Assembly: GCA_036268355.1 (NCBI GenBank)
Contig: DATAUG010000149.1
Coordinates: forward strand, 1-60,977
Length of the DNA: 60,977 bases
Origin: DASQPJ01 sp036268355
GTDB lineage: Bacteria > Actinomycetota > Actinomycetes > Sporichthyales > Sporichthyaceae
Direction: 5' to 3'
The position numbers were made by a program, and so were the translations under genes. The notes under the pieces are model-generated. The model ran no database searches. It was not told the DNA's origin and worked only from the letters and a program-made list of their open reading frames with translations. Positions 52,651-60,977 of the stretch are shown here, in pieces. Each line of letters opens with the position of its first letter. The first letter of the stretch is position 1.

Positions 52651-52798
52651 TCCATGGCGGGCTGGGCCTCGGTCCGGCAACGGCGGTACCAACGCCTCCC
52701 GGTGAGCCGTGATCGCGACCTGTCACGGCCGGGTGGGCCCAGTGCCGATGCGGCCGAACGCCTTCCCGCATCGGCCCTGCTACGCAGCGTCGCTGGTT

Positions 52799-52837
52799 GC
52801 CCGGTCCCGCATGCCGAACAGGCACGCGGGACCGGGC
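52799..52837. terminator. Strong hairpin between convergent genes
   Basis: GCCCGGTCCCGC (52799-52810) and GCGGGACCGGGC (52826-52837), perfect 12-bp stem with a 15-nt loop, between the secreted repeat protein and the convergent GNAT gene. No U-tract, as is common for actinobacterial terminators. Confidence 0.6.
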
Positions 52838-52952
52838 AGCTCCGTGTCTGTCGGCATGCGGTCCGTTGGCATGTGGCTGCGGCCGGGCAATTCGGCGGCC
52901 GTGCGGTTCAACCTCCGCGACGAAACATCCACCGCGGACCCCGCCGAGCCAC

Positions 52953-53696
52953 TCACGCCAGGGAACGGCCGTCAGTCGCCTGTCCGTACGCGCGAGTCTG
53001 CTCACGACGGGCCGGCTGAACCAGCCGGCCTCGGACCTGCGCCGGCGCCGGCACGGACCGCCGGGGGCCGGTCTCGGTCGGCGATAGTTCGGCGGTGGGA
53101 GCGAACTCGAAGGGGTGGATCTCCTGCTCGATGCAGCCGTACTCGACGCTGAGCGTGCGACGCGGCCCGGGCAGCGACTGGACGAAACCTCGTCCCGCGA
53201 TGTTTTCCCACTGCAGCAGGACGTTCAGCGTCCACCCGGTCCACCGTCCGCGCCTGCGCACGTCGTCGACGAGGCGCCGCGCGATGCCCAGACGCTGCCA
53301 CCGCTGCGCAACCACCACGGCCAACTCTGCCTGCTCGGGGCCGGTGGCGACGAGGTTGAGCACACCGACCGGCGTCCCCCCGACCAGCGCGACCAGCCCG
53401 ACGCCCTCCGGCGGGCCGGCCGTCAGGTACCGCAGATGTCGCTCGTGCAGCCCCTGGGGATCGGTACCGGGAGGTAGGAAGAACCGCGCCCGTAATGCTT
53501 CGGCGCCGCAGTTGCGCGCGAACCGCTCGACCAGCAGTCGGTCCGACGGCCGGCCGGTCAGTTCCCGGAACGCGAGCAGCTCAGCGGGCGCCGACGTTGC
53601 CCCCGGCACGGCCCCGGGCCTGCGTTCCAACCGTCCCGCTGCCGCGTCGGCGGCACCCAGCCTCCGACAGGCCTGTCGCGACTCGCAGGGCGCCAC
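52953..53696 (-). CDS. GNAT-family acetyltransferase
   Basis: 247 residues. The GNAT core lies at about 95-150: VGLVALVGGTPVGVLNLVAT, then AELAVVVAQRWQRLGIARRL, where RxxGIA is the acetyl-CoA pyrophosphate loop. The N-terminal 35 residues are arginine/alanine-rich and the true start may be later. C-terminal 40 residues are Pro/Arg-rich. Substrate unknown. Confidence 0.78.
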   Translation of the reverse strand: MAPCESRQACRRLGAADAAAGRLERRPGAVPGATSAPAELLAFRELTGRPSDRLLVERFARNCGAEALRARFFLPPGTDPQGLHERHLRYLTAGPPEGVGLVALVGGTPVGVLNLVATGPEQAELAVVVAQRWQRLGIARRLVDDVRRRGRWTGWTLNVLLQWENIAGRGFVQSLPGPRRTLSVEYGCIEQEIHPFEFAPTAELSPTETGPRRSVPAPAQVRGRLVQPARREQTRAYGQATDGRSLA

Positions 53697-53890
53697 AGCC
53701 GCCCCCTCCCCGTCTACGCCCCCGGTCCACCGGCGGCCCGTAGTGGTGACGCCGACCGGGGCGCCGGAATTCCCCCGACGCGCCGGCTGATCTGATCAAG
53801 CGGGCCGCGCACGAACCGGCCGGCGGCTGACGTCCTGCCCCGGCCCGATCAGCAGCAGCCCTCGGCGATTGCCCCCGGACAACCGTCGGG

Positions 53891-54763
53891 TCACGGCTTG
53901 GCGGCTGCGGCCAGCGCGTCGAACTCGGCCTGGGTGAGTTCGATCCCGGCGGCGGCGATGTTCTCCGCCACGTGCGCAACGCTGGAAGTGCCGGGGATCG
54001 GCAGCATGGCCGGTGAGCGTTGCAGCAGCCAGGCCAACGCCAACTGCGACGGTGTGGCGCCGTGGTGTTCGGCGAACGTGGCAAGCGGGCCGCCGGGTTT
54101 GCTCAGTTCCCCGGTGGCCAAGGGGAACCACGGGATGAATCCGATGTCGTGGGCTTCGGCGTGGTCCAGCAGTGCTTCGGCATTGCGGTTGGACAGGTTG
54201 TAAAGGTTCTGGACCGTGGCGATCCTCGCGTACTCGCCGGCCTGCTCCAGCTCGGCGACCGACACCTCGGACAGGCCGATGTGCGCGATCTTGCCCTCCT
54301 GCTGCAGCGCGTGCAGTTCGCCGACCTGGTCGGCCAGCGGAACCTTCGGGTCGATGCGGTGCAGCTGGTAGAGCGGGATCTGCTCCAGGCCGAGGTGACG
54401 CAGGCTCATCTCGCACTGCTGCCGCAGGTATTCGGGGCGGCCCAGCGGACGCCAGATCCCAGGCCCGTGGCGGGTGAGCCCGGCCTTGGTGGCGATCACC
54501 AGGTCGGCCGGGTAGGGGTGCAGCGCCTTGCGGATCAGTTGCTCGGCCACCACCGGGCCGTAGGAGTCCGCGGTGTCGATGAGGTTGACGCCCAGGTCGA
54601 CCGCGCGGCGCAGCACGCGCACCGCTTCGTCCGGGTCGGCCGGGTCGCCCCACACCCCGGGGCCGGTCAGCTGCATCGTGCCGTATCCAAGGCGTACCAC
54701 AGGCAATGTGCCACCGACGCGGAACTCCCCGGCGGTACGGGCGGGCAGGGTGGAAGTCGTCAT
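53891..54763 (-). CDS. Aldo/keto reductase
   Basis: NADPH-dependent TIM-barrel oxidoreductase, 290 residues. Catalytic tetrad visible: Asp and Tyr in NLIDTADSYGP, Lys in VIATKAGLTRHGPG, His in LYQLHRIDPK. Cofactor end LPIPGTSSVAHVAENIAA. GGAG lies just before the ATG. Full length; substrate not predictable. Confidence 0.94.
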   Translation of the reverse strand: MTTSTLPARTAGEFRVGGTLPVVRLGYGTMQLTGPGVWGDPADPDEAVRVLRRAVDLGVNLIDTADSYGPVVAEQLIRKALHPYPADLVIATKAGLTRHGPGIWRPLGRPEYLRQQCEMSLRHLGLEQIPLYQLHRIDPKVPLADQVGELHALQQEGKIAHIGLSEVSVAELEQAGEYARIATVQNLYNLSNRNAEALLDHAEAHDIGFIPWFPLATGELSKPGGPLATFAEHHGATPSQLALAWLLQRSPAMLPIPGTSSVAHVAENIAAAGIELTQAEFDALAAAAKP

Positions 54764-55045
54764 TGGCTACTCCTTGCGCGAGGGACTCTTGCCCGGCTCA
54801 AGGCCGGACGGGCGTACGACATTCCCGCCCTCCGGGCGCCACCCGCCCCTGGCCGGCTCCGGACGCCCGGGTCCGGCCAGCCTTTGTGTGTCGGGCCGGC
54901 CGGGGCTTGCGTTCGACGCCGGTGAGTCCGGCGCGGTGCTCAGGTGGGGCTTACCGGGCTGTTACGAACCGGTCCGCGGTATATGCGCGGCCCGGGTCCG
55001 GTCCGAGGATGAGCAGCAGGAAGCCGGTTTGTTCACCACCCGGGG

Positions 55046-56923
55046 GTGGTCCGCGTGTTCGTCCTGCTGCTGGTCTCGGCCTTGGTGGGCGCAGCATCGG
55101 TGCTGACGCCGTGCGTCCTGCCGCTGCTGCCGGCGATCCTGGCGGCCTCGGCAGGTGGGCAGCGGTCGCGGTCGTGGGGGATCGTGACCGGTGTCGTGGC
55201 GACCTTCGGCATCGCCGTGCTCGCCCTCGGCGAGGCGGTCTCGGCATTAGGTCTGCCGGCGAACACGCTGCGCTGGGTCGCGGTGGTGATCCTCGTCGGG
55301 TTCGGCGTCGTCCTGCTCGTGCCGGCCCTGGAACACCGGTTCGGCGCGCTCATGCAGCGCGTGGTGGCACGCGGTCCGCGGGGGGCGGCCGGGCGCACCG
55401 GGTTCCGGGGCGGGTTGGTGCTGGGCAGCGGGTTGGGCCTGGTGTGGTCCCCGTGCGCCGGGCCGTTGTTCGCCTCGGTCACCGCGGCCACTGCCACCGG
55501 CACCGGGCTCGGGCAGCGGGTGGCGATCACGACCGCCTACGCGCTGGGTATGAGCCTGCCCCTGGCAGCCATCGTGCTGGGTGGGGCAGGTGTCGGTCGC
55601 AGGTTGATGCGGGCCTCCCACGGCGGCAGCCTTGTCCTGCCCGTCATGGGCGTGGTGCTGCTGGCCACCGGGCTGGTCATCGGAACCGGGACCGACACCC
55701 GCCTCAACGCCTGGGTCTCCACACACACCGGCTGGTCGTCCACGCCGTTGGCCGGCCTGCAGCAGCACGTCGTATCGGACAACCGCGGGGGCGGCGGCCG
55801 CTCCGGGGCGAGGATCAACTTCGGGGACGCCGACGCCGCGACCACGACGGGCGGTCAGGCCGACACGATGCCGGCGGCGCTGGGCGGCGCCGACCAGCCG
55901 CCGTTGACCGACGGCGACAGTGATCGACCGGTGCGGTTCGACCCCGACGACCTGAAACGTAACGGTTACCCGCAGACCGAGGTCATCCGCAATTTCGGTC
56001 CGGCACCGGAATTCGCCGGGATCTCGCGTTGGTACAACACCCCCGACGGGCAGCCGCTGACGATGAGTCAGCTACGCGGCAAGGTGGTCCTGGTCGACTT
56101 CTGGACCTACTCGTGCATCAACTGCCTGCGTGCCCTGCCGCACGTCCAACAGCTCTGGGACCGATACCGCGACCAAGGCCTTGTCGTCGTCGGCGTGCAC
56201 ACCCCGGAGTTCGCCTTCGAGGCCGATCCCGGCAACGTCGGTGCCGCGGTGAAACGCCTCGGCATCACCTACCCCGTCGCCCTGGATCCCAAGGACGTCA
56301 CCTGGGGCCAGTACCACAACCAGTACTGGCCCGCGCACTACCTGATCGACCAGGACGGCAGGATCCGCGCCACCCACTACGGGGAAGGCGCCTACGACCG
56401 CACCGAGGCCCTGGTCCGCCACCTGCTGGGCCTGTCCGGCACGACCGGCGGCCGGTCGGACCTGACCACGGCCTTGCCCGACACCGCTCCCGACAGCCAA
56501 GGAATCACTGTCACGCCGGAGACCTACCTGGGCAGCGAGCGTTCCGAACGCGCCATCTCATCCCCCCAGAACCCCGGCGTCGGCGACCCGGTGAATTTCA
56601 CCCTGCCCGCCGCCGCGGCGAACCTTCCCGTCGACGCCTGGGGATTCACCGGCACCTGGACGGTCGACGCCCCCGACGCCGTCGCCGGCCCGGACGCCGG
56701 CCTGGCACTGCACTATCGGGGCCGCCACGTCTACATGGTCCTGGCCCCGCCACCCGGCCAACCAGCCGCCACGGTGACCGTCACCGACGGGACGAACACC
56801 CACGCCGTGACCATCGACGGCAACCGCCTCTACACCGTCTGGGACGACGCCGGCAGCGGGTCGGGAATCATCACCCTGCACCTGAGCCCCGGCACCATCG
56901 CCTACACCTTCACCTTCGGCTGA
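55046..56923 (+). CDS. dipZ: DipZ-type CcdA/thioredoxin fusion
   Basis: Membrane thiol-redox protein, 625 residues. CcdA-like part at about 1-215, with six helices and the redox Cys in LTPCVLPLLPAILAAS and LVWSPCAGPLFASVT. A linker of about 70 residues follows, then an extracytoplasmic thioredoxin/TlpA domain with VVLVDFWTYSCINCLRALPH (active CxxC) at about 350, and a C-terminal beta-sandwich from about 490. Carries electrons from cytoplasmic thioredoxin to exported thiols. Layout equals mycobacterial DipZ. GTG start; the upstream region is short and Gly/Pro-rich. Confidence 0.92.
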   Translation: MVRVFVLLLVSALVGAASVLTPCVLPLLPAILAASAGGQRSRSWGIVTGVVATFGIAVLALGEAVSALGLPANTLRWVAVVILVGFGVVLLVPALEHRFGALMQRVVARGPRGAAGRTGFRGGLVLGSGLGLVWSPCAGPLFASVTAATATGTGLGQRVAITTAYALGMSLPLAAIVLGGAGVGRRLMRASHGGSLVLPVMGVVLLATGLVIGTGTDTRLNAWVSTHTGWSSTPLAGLQQHVVSDNRGGGGRSGARINFGDADAATTTGGQADTMPAALGGADQPPLTDGDSDRPVRFDPDDLKRNGYPQTEVIRNFGPAPEFAGISRWYNTPDGQPLTMSQLRGKVVLVDFWTYSCINCLRALPHVQQLWDRYRDQGLVVVGVHTPEFAFEADPGNVGAAVKRLGITYPVALDPKDVTWGQYHNQYWPAHYLIDQDGRIRATHYGEGAYDRTEALVRHLLGLSGTTGGRSDLTTALPDTAPDSQGITVTPETYLGSERSERAISSPQNPGVGDPVNFTLPAAAANLPVDAWGFTGTWTVDAPDAVAGPDAGLALHYRGRHVYMVLAPPPGQPAATVTVTDGTNTHAVTIDGNRLYTVWDDAGSGSGIITLHLSPGTIAYTFTFG

Positions 56924-57154
56924 ACCACCCGGCCGAGTTCAGATTTCACCGCTCTGCGACTTTGTCCGCTGTCGATCGCCGTTGACACCGGTCCGCTTTT
57001 GCCACTGAGATCAATCGCGGGAACTGGTCCGGCCTGGCGCTGTCGCTGCTCGCGGCCGGGGCGATTTCGCCGGCGCCATCGGCTGTCGTTGCGCAGACCC
57101 CGAAGCACGACGACAGTTCGAAGCCCCTCCCGGCGAGCGAACGGGGAATACCCG

Positions 57155-58723
57155 ATGAGCGTCAGTGCTCGGCCGCCCCGCCTGATCTCCGACCGGATTG
57201 TGCACTGGGCGAACGAATTGCCGGACACCACTGCGCTGAGCTACCAGGGCCAGAATTACACCTGGCGAGAATGGAACGACCGCCTGGAGGCAGTGGCGGG
57301 CGCGTTGGGTGCGCTGGGCATCGGCCGAGGCACAGTGGTCGCCTCGTATGACAAGAATCATCCGGCCTGCCTGGATCTGACGTTGGCGGCGAGTGGCATC
57401 GGCGCGATCCACGCCATCGTGAACTGGCGCCTCTCGCCCGAGGAGGTTGCCTATGTCCTGGCGGATTGCGGGGCACAGGTCGTGTTCGTCGGCGCCGAGT
57501 TCGCCAAGGCGCTCGAGTCATTGCGCGGTGAACTGCCTGCCGTGCGGGAGGTCGTCGTCGTCGGATCCGCCGCCGGGTTCGACGATCAGTACGGGGCACT
57601 GCTGGCCGGGGCGATGCCTGTTCCGCCGGCCGGCGCGGAGCGGTCCGACGTCGCGCTGCTCCTCTACACGTCGGGAACCACCGGATTTCCCAAAGGCGTG
57701 ATGCTGACCCACGCCGGCCTCATCGCGCACTCCGAGTCGGTTGTGGCGGCGTTCCCGATGAGTCACGCCGACCGCTATCTGCTCGCGATGCCGCTGTTCC
57801 ACGCCGCCGGCACCTGCCTGGGGCTGTTCTGCACGCACGTCGGGACGCCGATCACGCTGACCCGCGACGCAACCCCGGAACACCTGCTGCCGGGTCTGGT
57901 GGGCGCGACGCACGCGCTGTTCGTCCCGGCCATCTTCGCCGCCGTGCTGCAGACCGGCGAGGCCGGGCGGAAGGCGTTCGCCGACGTGCGGGCGTTCTGC
58001 TACGGGGCCGCGCCGATGCCGGCTCCGGTGATGCGGGGCTGTCTGGAAGCGTGGCCGCAGGCCCGGTTCCTGCAGGTGTACGGGATGACCGAGTTGTCCG
58101 GCGCGGTGGTCGCCCTGGACGACGCGGCCCACCGCGACCCGGCGCATCCGGAACGGCTGGCCGCGGCCGGTCGGGTGATGGACGGCAGTGAGCTGCTCGT
58201 CGTCGACCCCGCGACGCTGCAGCCGCTACCGGCCGGGACGCCTGGGGAGGTTTGGGTGCGCGGCGGCACGGTGATGGCCGGTTATTGGGGCAAGCCGGAG
58301 GCGACCGCACAGACGATTACCGCCGACGGGTGGCTGCGCACCGGCGACATCGGCCACCTCGACTCCGACGGCTTCCTGTTCATCTCCGACCGGGTGAAGG
58401 ACATGATCATCACCGGCGGTGAGAACGTGTCCTCCGCCGAGGTCGAGCGCGTCCTCGCCGAGCACCCGGACGTGCTCGAGGTCGCCGTGATCGGCATCCC
58501 CGACGACCACTGGGGCGAAGCGGTAAAGGCCGTCGTCGTCGGCAAACCCGGCACCGACCTCGACCCCGACGCGCTGATCGCCTACGCCCGGGAACGGTTG
58601 GCCCACTACAAAGCCCCGCGCACCGTCGACGTCATCGACGCGCTGCCCCGTAACGGCACCGGCAAGATTCTCAAGACCGTGCTGCGCAAGCCCTACTGGG
58701 AAAACCGCGACCGTCAGGTCTAG
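57155..58723 (+). CDS. Acyl-CoA synthetase (AMP-forming)
   Basis: ANL-superfamily ligase, 522 residues: ATP loop LLYTSGTTGFPKGVMLTHAG near residue 170, QVYGMTELSGA near 310, GWLRTGDIGHLDSDGFLFIS near 395, hinge DRVKDMIITGGENVSSAEVE, and the C-terminal catalytic Lys in LPRNGTGKILKTVLR. Activates a fatty or aromatic acid as acyl-AMP, then CoA thioester. ATG start with GGGGA upstream. Stands alone; substrate unknown. Confidence 0.95.
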   Translation: MSVSARPPRLISDRIVHWANELPDTTALSYQGQNYTWREWNDRLEAVAGALGALGIGRGTVVASYDKNHPACLDLTLAASGIGAIHAIVNWRLSPEEVAYVLADCGAQVVFVGAEFAKALESLRGELPAVREVVVVGSAAGFDDQYGALLAGAMPVPPAGAERSDVALLLYTSGTTGFPKGVMLTHAGLIAHSESVVAAFPMSHADRYLLAMPLFHAAGTCLGLFCTHVGTPITLTRDATPEHLLPGLVGATHALFVPAIFAAVLQTGEAGRKAFADVRAFCYGAAPMPAPVMRGCLEAWPQARFLQVYGMTELSGAVVALDDAAHRDPAHPERLAAAGRVMDGSELLVVDPATLQPLPAGTPGEVWVRGGTVMAGYWGKPEATAQTITADGWLRTGDIGHLDSDGFLFISDRVKDMIITGGENVSSAEVERVLAEHPDVLEVAVIGIPDDHWGEAVKAVVVGKPGTDLDPDALIAYARERLAHYKAPRTVDVIDALPRNGTGKILKTVLRKPYWENRDRQV

Positions 58724-58810
58724 GGCGTATCGGCGATGGGCGCTCAGCGCTTCAGTATCATCTGCCGGCGGCAGAAACTGGTCCGGCAGCTTCGGGTGGT
58801 AATTGCGCCC

Positions 58811-59419
58811 TCATGGCGACAGGCTCGTCGGAGTCCGGTTCGCAAGACGCGAGCGATGGGCCGCTGCCTTCACCCGGTTCTGGCAGGCGGTGGAGCAGAA
58901 TCGCCGCCTTCGGTTGCGGGAGTTGTCAACAAAGACCCGATCGCATCTAGGGGCTGAACACACGCCCAGCTGATCCGCGCAGTCGCTGCCCAGCACCATG
59001 GCCAGGGCCATCGCAAAGCCGGCCGCCCACGTAGCGACCAAGTCCTGGTCGCGGCTGGGGTAATGCAGGTGCCAGGATTCGCCGTCGTGGCGCTCCAGGT
59101 AGGGCACGGGTTGCAGCTCTTCCAACAGCGCATTGACAGTCTGTGCTGCGGTGTCGATGTCCCGCCGCTGGATTTGCTCGAACACCCCGCGGAGCCGGCG
59201 GCCGATGCAGGCCAACGCACGAGCTTGCGCATCATCGGGCGGCGGACGCCCTCTGTCGCCGCCCCCGAGCGTGGCCGTTATCTCCTCGACGAGCTCGGAT
59301 CCCCGCGGTGGATCGTAAGGCCTGCCTTGCCGGGTACCCGGGGTGGCGATGTTTACCAGGGCCGCAGCAAGGCCCACGATCCCGTCGGTATGACTATCGA
59401 AATTCATTGAACCAGTCAT
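58811..59419 (-). CDS. CGNR-type zinc finger regulator
   Basis: 202 residues. N-terminal alpha domain (ABATE-like: GIVGLAAALVNIATPGTRQG) and a C-terminal zinc finger LGVCSAPRCDRVFVDNSRNR, then RFCSTACQNRVKAAAHR. The family signature CGNR reads CQNR here. Such proteins bind DNA and are often stress or antibiotic-biosynthesis regulators. ATG 59419 with GGAAGAG upstream; a second in-frame ATG four codons later. Confidence 0.88.
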   Translation of the reverse strand: MTGSMNFDSHTDGIVGLAAALVNIATPGTRQGRPYDPPRGSELVEEITATLGGGDRGRPPPDDAQARALACIGRRLRGVFEQIQRRDIDTAAQTVNALLEELQPVPYLERHDGESWHLHYPSRDQDLVATWAAGFAMALAMVLGSDCADQLGVCSAPRCDRVFVDNSRNRRRRFCSTACQNRVKAAAHRSRLANRTPTSLSP

Positions 59420-60392
59420 GCTCTTCCGGAAAGTGTCGTGACTGGTGAGATCTGCTACACCAGTTACAGGGGCGAAATGTCGACGCTACGACCAAATCGG
59501 AGCCAGGTCCACCGCGGAAGGCGGTTGAGGACCCGAGCGCCAGGAATGTATCCCGGCCCGTGGGCTTATGTGTTTGGCGGTCGCGCCGCCACGGAAGGGA
59601 AGGATGTCGGCGGGGCCGGTGTATCGGACGAGGCGTCAGCGCTGACTGAACAATAGAACTGAGGTCCCGAGGTGGCCCGCGACTTACCGTCATGGCCGGG
59701 AGAGAAAGCTGCCCGCCCGGTTCGTCGATCGAACGGGGGCCGATCCACGCAGCTTTAAGGCAACCAACAGACTCGACTTCGACTTCATGCGAACCGTAAG
59801 CCCGCGTGGGGCTTTCAAGCCCCGCTTTCCCGGGCGCGCTGTGCCCGGCACTCGATGAACGAGGACGAGCCTCCGCCACTTCGGCTGCCGTTGCGCGCTG
59901 TGTTCGCATGGATCGGCAGCCCGGCGGGCGGCTTGCGCGCAGAATCACAAGCGCCTTTCGCCGGCACCGAAATTTCCCCCATATGGGGGAAAAGTTCTTA
60001 TTTCATCACAGCTTCCTTTAATGCCATGCTCATCCTCGCGGTGATGCTGAAGCGGCCATGAACTTCGGACCGTTCCAACGTCGCGGTTCACCTGGACCGG
60101 CCGCGTCAACAATTTGTTGTAGAGGGTTGTCCGGAGCCGGCTCCGGGCCCGGGCTCCGGCTGTGAAGGCCGACTGAGCCGACCCGTAGCGCTCTGCGCAA
60201 GCGCTGCGTCGTCGCTCGACCGACCAGAACCGTCTGGGCATCTCTCGGCGCAGCAATCGACATTCCCCAGACTCACCAACCCGATCAGACCGGTTGCGTG
60301 TCGGACCGGGGAAGTCGCTGCTCCGGGCATCTGTGCCGGTACTCGGCAAGTCCTAATTCGATTCGATGTCAGATCGAAGGAGACGCCAACAT
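59420..60392. other. Long intergenic stretch with palindromes
   Basis: About 970 bp without a supported gene. Besides the palindrome at 59973-59992 it has CAACAA-T-TTGTTG at 60107-60119. The last 40 bp before the lipoprotein hold TTCGAT and ATCGAA, a possible weak hairpin touching its GAAGGAG ribosome site. Confidence 0.5.
59973..59992. repeat. Perfect 20-bp palindrome
   Basis: TTTCCCCCATATGGGGGAAA, an 8-bp stem with an ATAT centre, followed on the plus strand by AGTTCTTATTTC. Could be a terminator (T-rich tail) or a dimer binding site for the downstream lipoprotein gene. Confidence 0.6.
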
Positions 60393-60977
60393 ATGAGAAT
60401 CAAGTCCCGTGTCGTGAAGGCCGTCCCGGTCGTCGCGGCAACAGCGTTGATCCTGGCCGCCTGCGGAAGCAGCGGTGGTTCTTCCTCGGTGGCACAGCAG
60501 CCGGCAGCCCCGGCCGCCGCTGCGGACGCCCCCGCCGCAGCTGCTGCTCCGGCCGCTGCCGCTGCCGCCCCGGCCGCGGCTTCGGACACCTCGGCTGCCG
60601 CTCCGGCCGCCGCTTCCGGCAGCAGCTCCAGCTCCAAGGCTGCCGACACCAAGGCCGCCCCGGCGGAGAAGGCTGCCCCGGCGGAGAAGGCTGCCCCAGC
60701 AGCTGCGGCTGCCTCGGCTGCCGCTCCGGCCGTCGCCACCACCACCGCGAAGACCAGCACCAAGGCCGACAAGCCTGGCAAGGCTGCCAAGACCGAGGCC
60801 AAGGCTGACAAGAGCACCGGCGGCGGCGCGGCCGCTCCGGCCGCTGCGGGCGACTCGTCCGGCCCGACCAGTGCCGGTGCCGGTGGCAGCACGGTCCACT
60901 CGATCGACAACGCTGCGGCCGTTGCCTCCAACAAGGCGATCGCGGACCAGAAGCAGGGTGCCACCGACGTCGGTGTC
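60393..60977 (+). CDS. Ala/Pro-rich lipoprotein, 3' end outside window
   Basis: At least 195 codons, no stop before the window ends. Lipoprotein signal with basic start MRIKSRVVK and lipobox LAAC at about 22-25. Residues 35-165 are low-complexity Ala, Pro, Ser and Lys with repeats such as AAPAEKAAPAEK, probably a flexible wall-spanning linker. A folded domain seems to start near TVHSIDNAAAVASNKAIADQ. The GAAGGAG ribosome site supports the ATG. Function cannot be told from this part. Confidence 0.8.
   Translation, partial: MRIKSRVVKAVPVVAATALILAACGSSGGSSSVAQQPAAPAAAADAPAAAAAPAAAAAAPAAASDTSAAAPAAASGSSSSSKAADTKAAPAEKAAPAEKAAPAAAAASAAAPAVATTTAKTSTKADKPGKAAKTEAKADKSTGGGAAAPAAAGDSSGPTSAGAGGSTVHSIDNAAAVASNKAIADQKQGATDVGV

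Noticed and set aside
59394..59948. Minus-strand 184-codon frame upstream of the CGNR gene
   Set aside because: Composition is Arg/Ser/Pro-rich, no ribosome site, no motif; judged chance.
60353..60964. Minus-strand Ala-rich open frame over the lipoprotein
   Set aside because: The plus strand has a lipobox, a ribosome site and ordered codon use; the antisense frame has none of these.

Overview
The window is high-GC, gene-dense, soil-type actinobacterial DNA. This shows in the many GTG starts, GAF-ANTAR and SpoIIE-phosphatase regulators, a DipZ-type thiol-redox protein, a CGNR regulator and likely leaderless transcripts. Nothing in the sequence fixes the genus. I saw no tRNA, rRNA, CRISPR array or insertion sequence.

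Region 1 (1-4.3 kb): a 1001-residue multi-GAF/PP2C phosphatase and a small SH3-like protein. Region 2 (4.35-19.1 kb): a complete Huc-type (group 2a) [NiFe] hydrogenase locus. The minus-strand operon reads hucS, hucL, a NifU/four-Cys ferredoxin fusion, a DUF5947-like gene, a DUF6084-like gene, a 445-residue accessory gene, a maturation protease, two tiny membrane-type genes, hypF, hypC, hypD and hypE. A divergent plus-strand operon reads HTH regulator, hypA, hypB and a small membrane protein. Together they encode an enzyme expected to oxidise trace atmospheric H2, with its Ni and Fe(CN)2CO maturation machinery. No hucM-like scaffold gene is visible. hypF has no canonical start in front of its first domain and carries an in-frame copy of a short dispersed repeat.

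Region 3 (19.3-30.2 kb): a secreted Thr/Ser-rich protein, a fatty-acid desaturase, then a carbohydrate block made of a HAD phosphatase, mannose-6-phosphate isomerase, GH15-type hydrolase, two GT4 glycosyltransferases, a GH130-type enzyme and an (alpha/alpha)6-barrel protein. This looks like a mannose-linked oligosaccharide system. Region 4 (30.3-33 kb): a SigK-like ECF sigma factor and two tandem GAF-ANTAR regulators, with the second repeat copy at the end of the first.

Region 5 (33-43.8 kb): a Cys-containing small protein, a phosphodiester glycosidase, a phosphoesterase remnant, a CHAP-like secreted hydrolase, a thioredoxin-like/MerB fusion with a classic MerR promoter, a GDT1-type Mn exporter behind a yybP-ykoY Mn2+ riboswitch, a Zur-box-preceded Zn-binding lipoprotein, and a Tat-exported phosphoesterase translationally coupled to a beta-propeller. 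Region 6 (44.3-51.7 kb): MarR and a MacB-type ABC exporter around a perfect operator, DUF5996, an MFS exporter, and TetR facing an SDR-type reductase. Region 7 (51.8-61 kb): a His-rich amphipathic protein, a secreted repeat protein, GNAT, aldo/keto reductase, DipZ, acyl-CoA synthetase, a CGNR regulator, and an Ala/Pro-rich lipoprotein cut by the window end.
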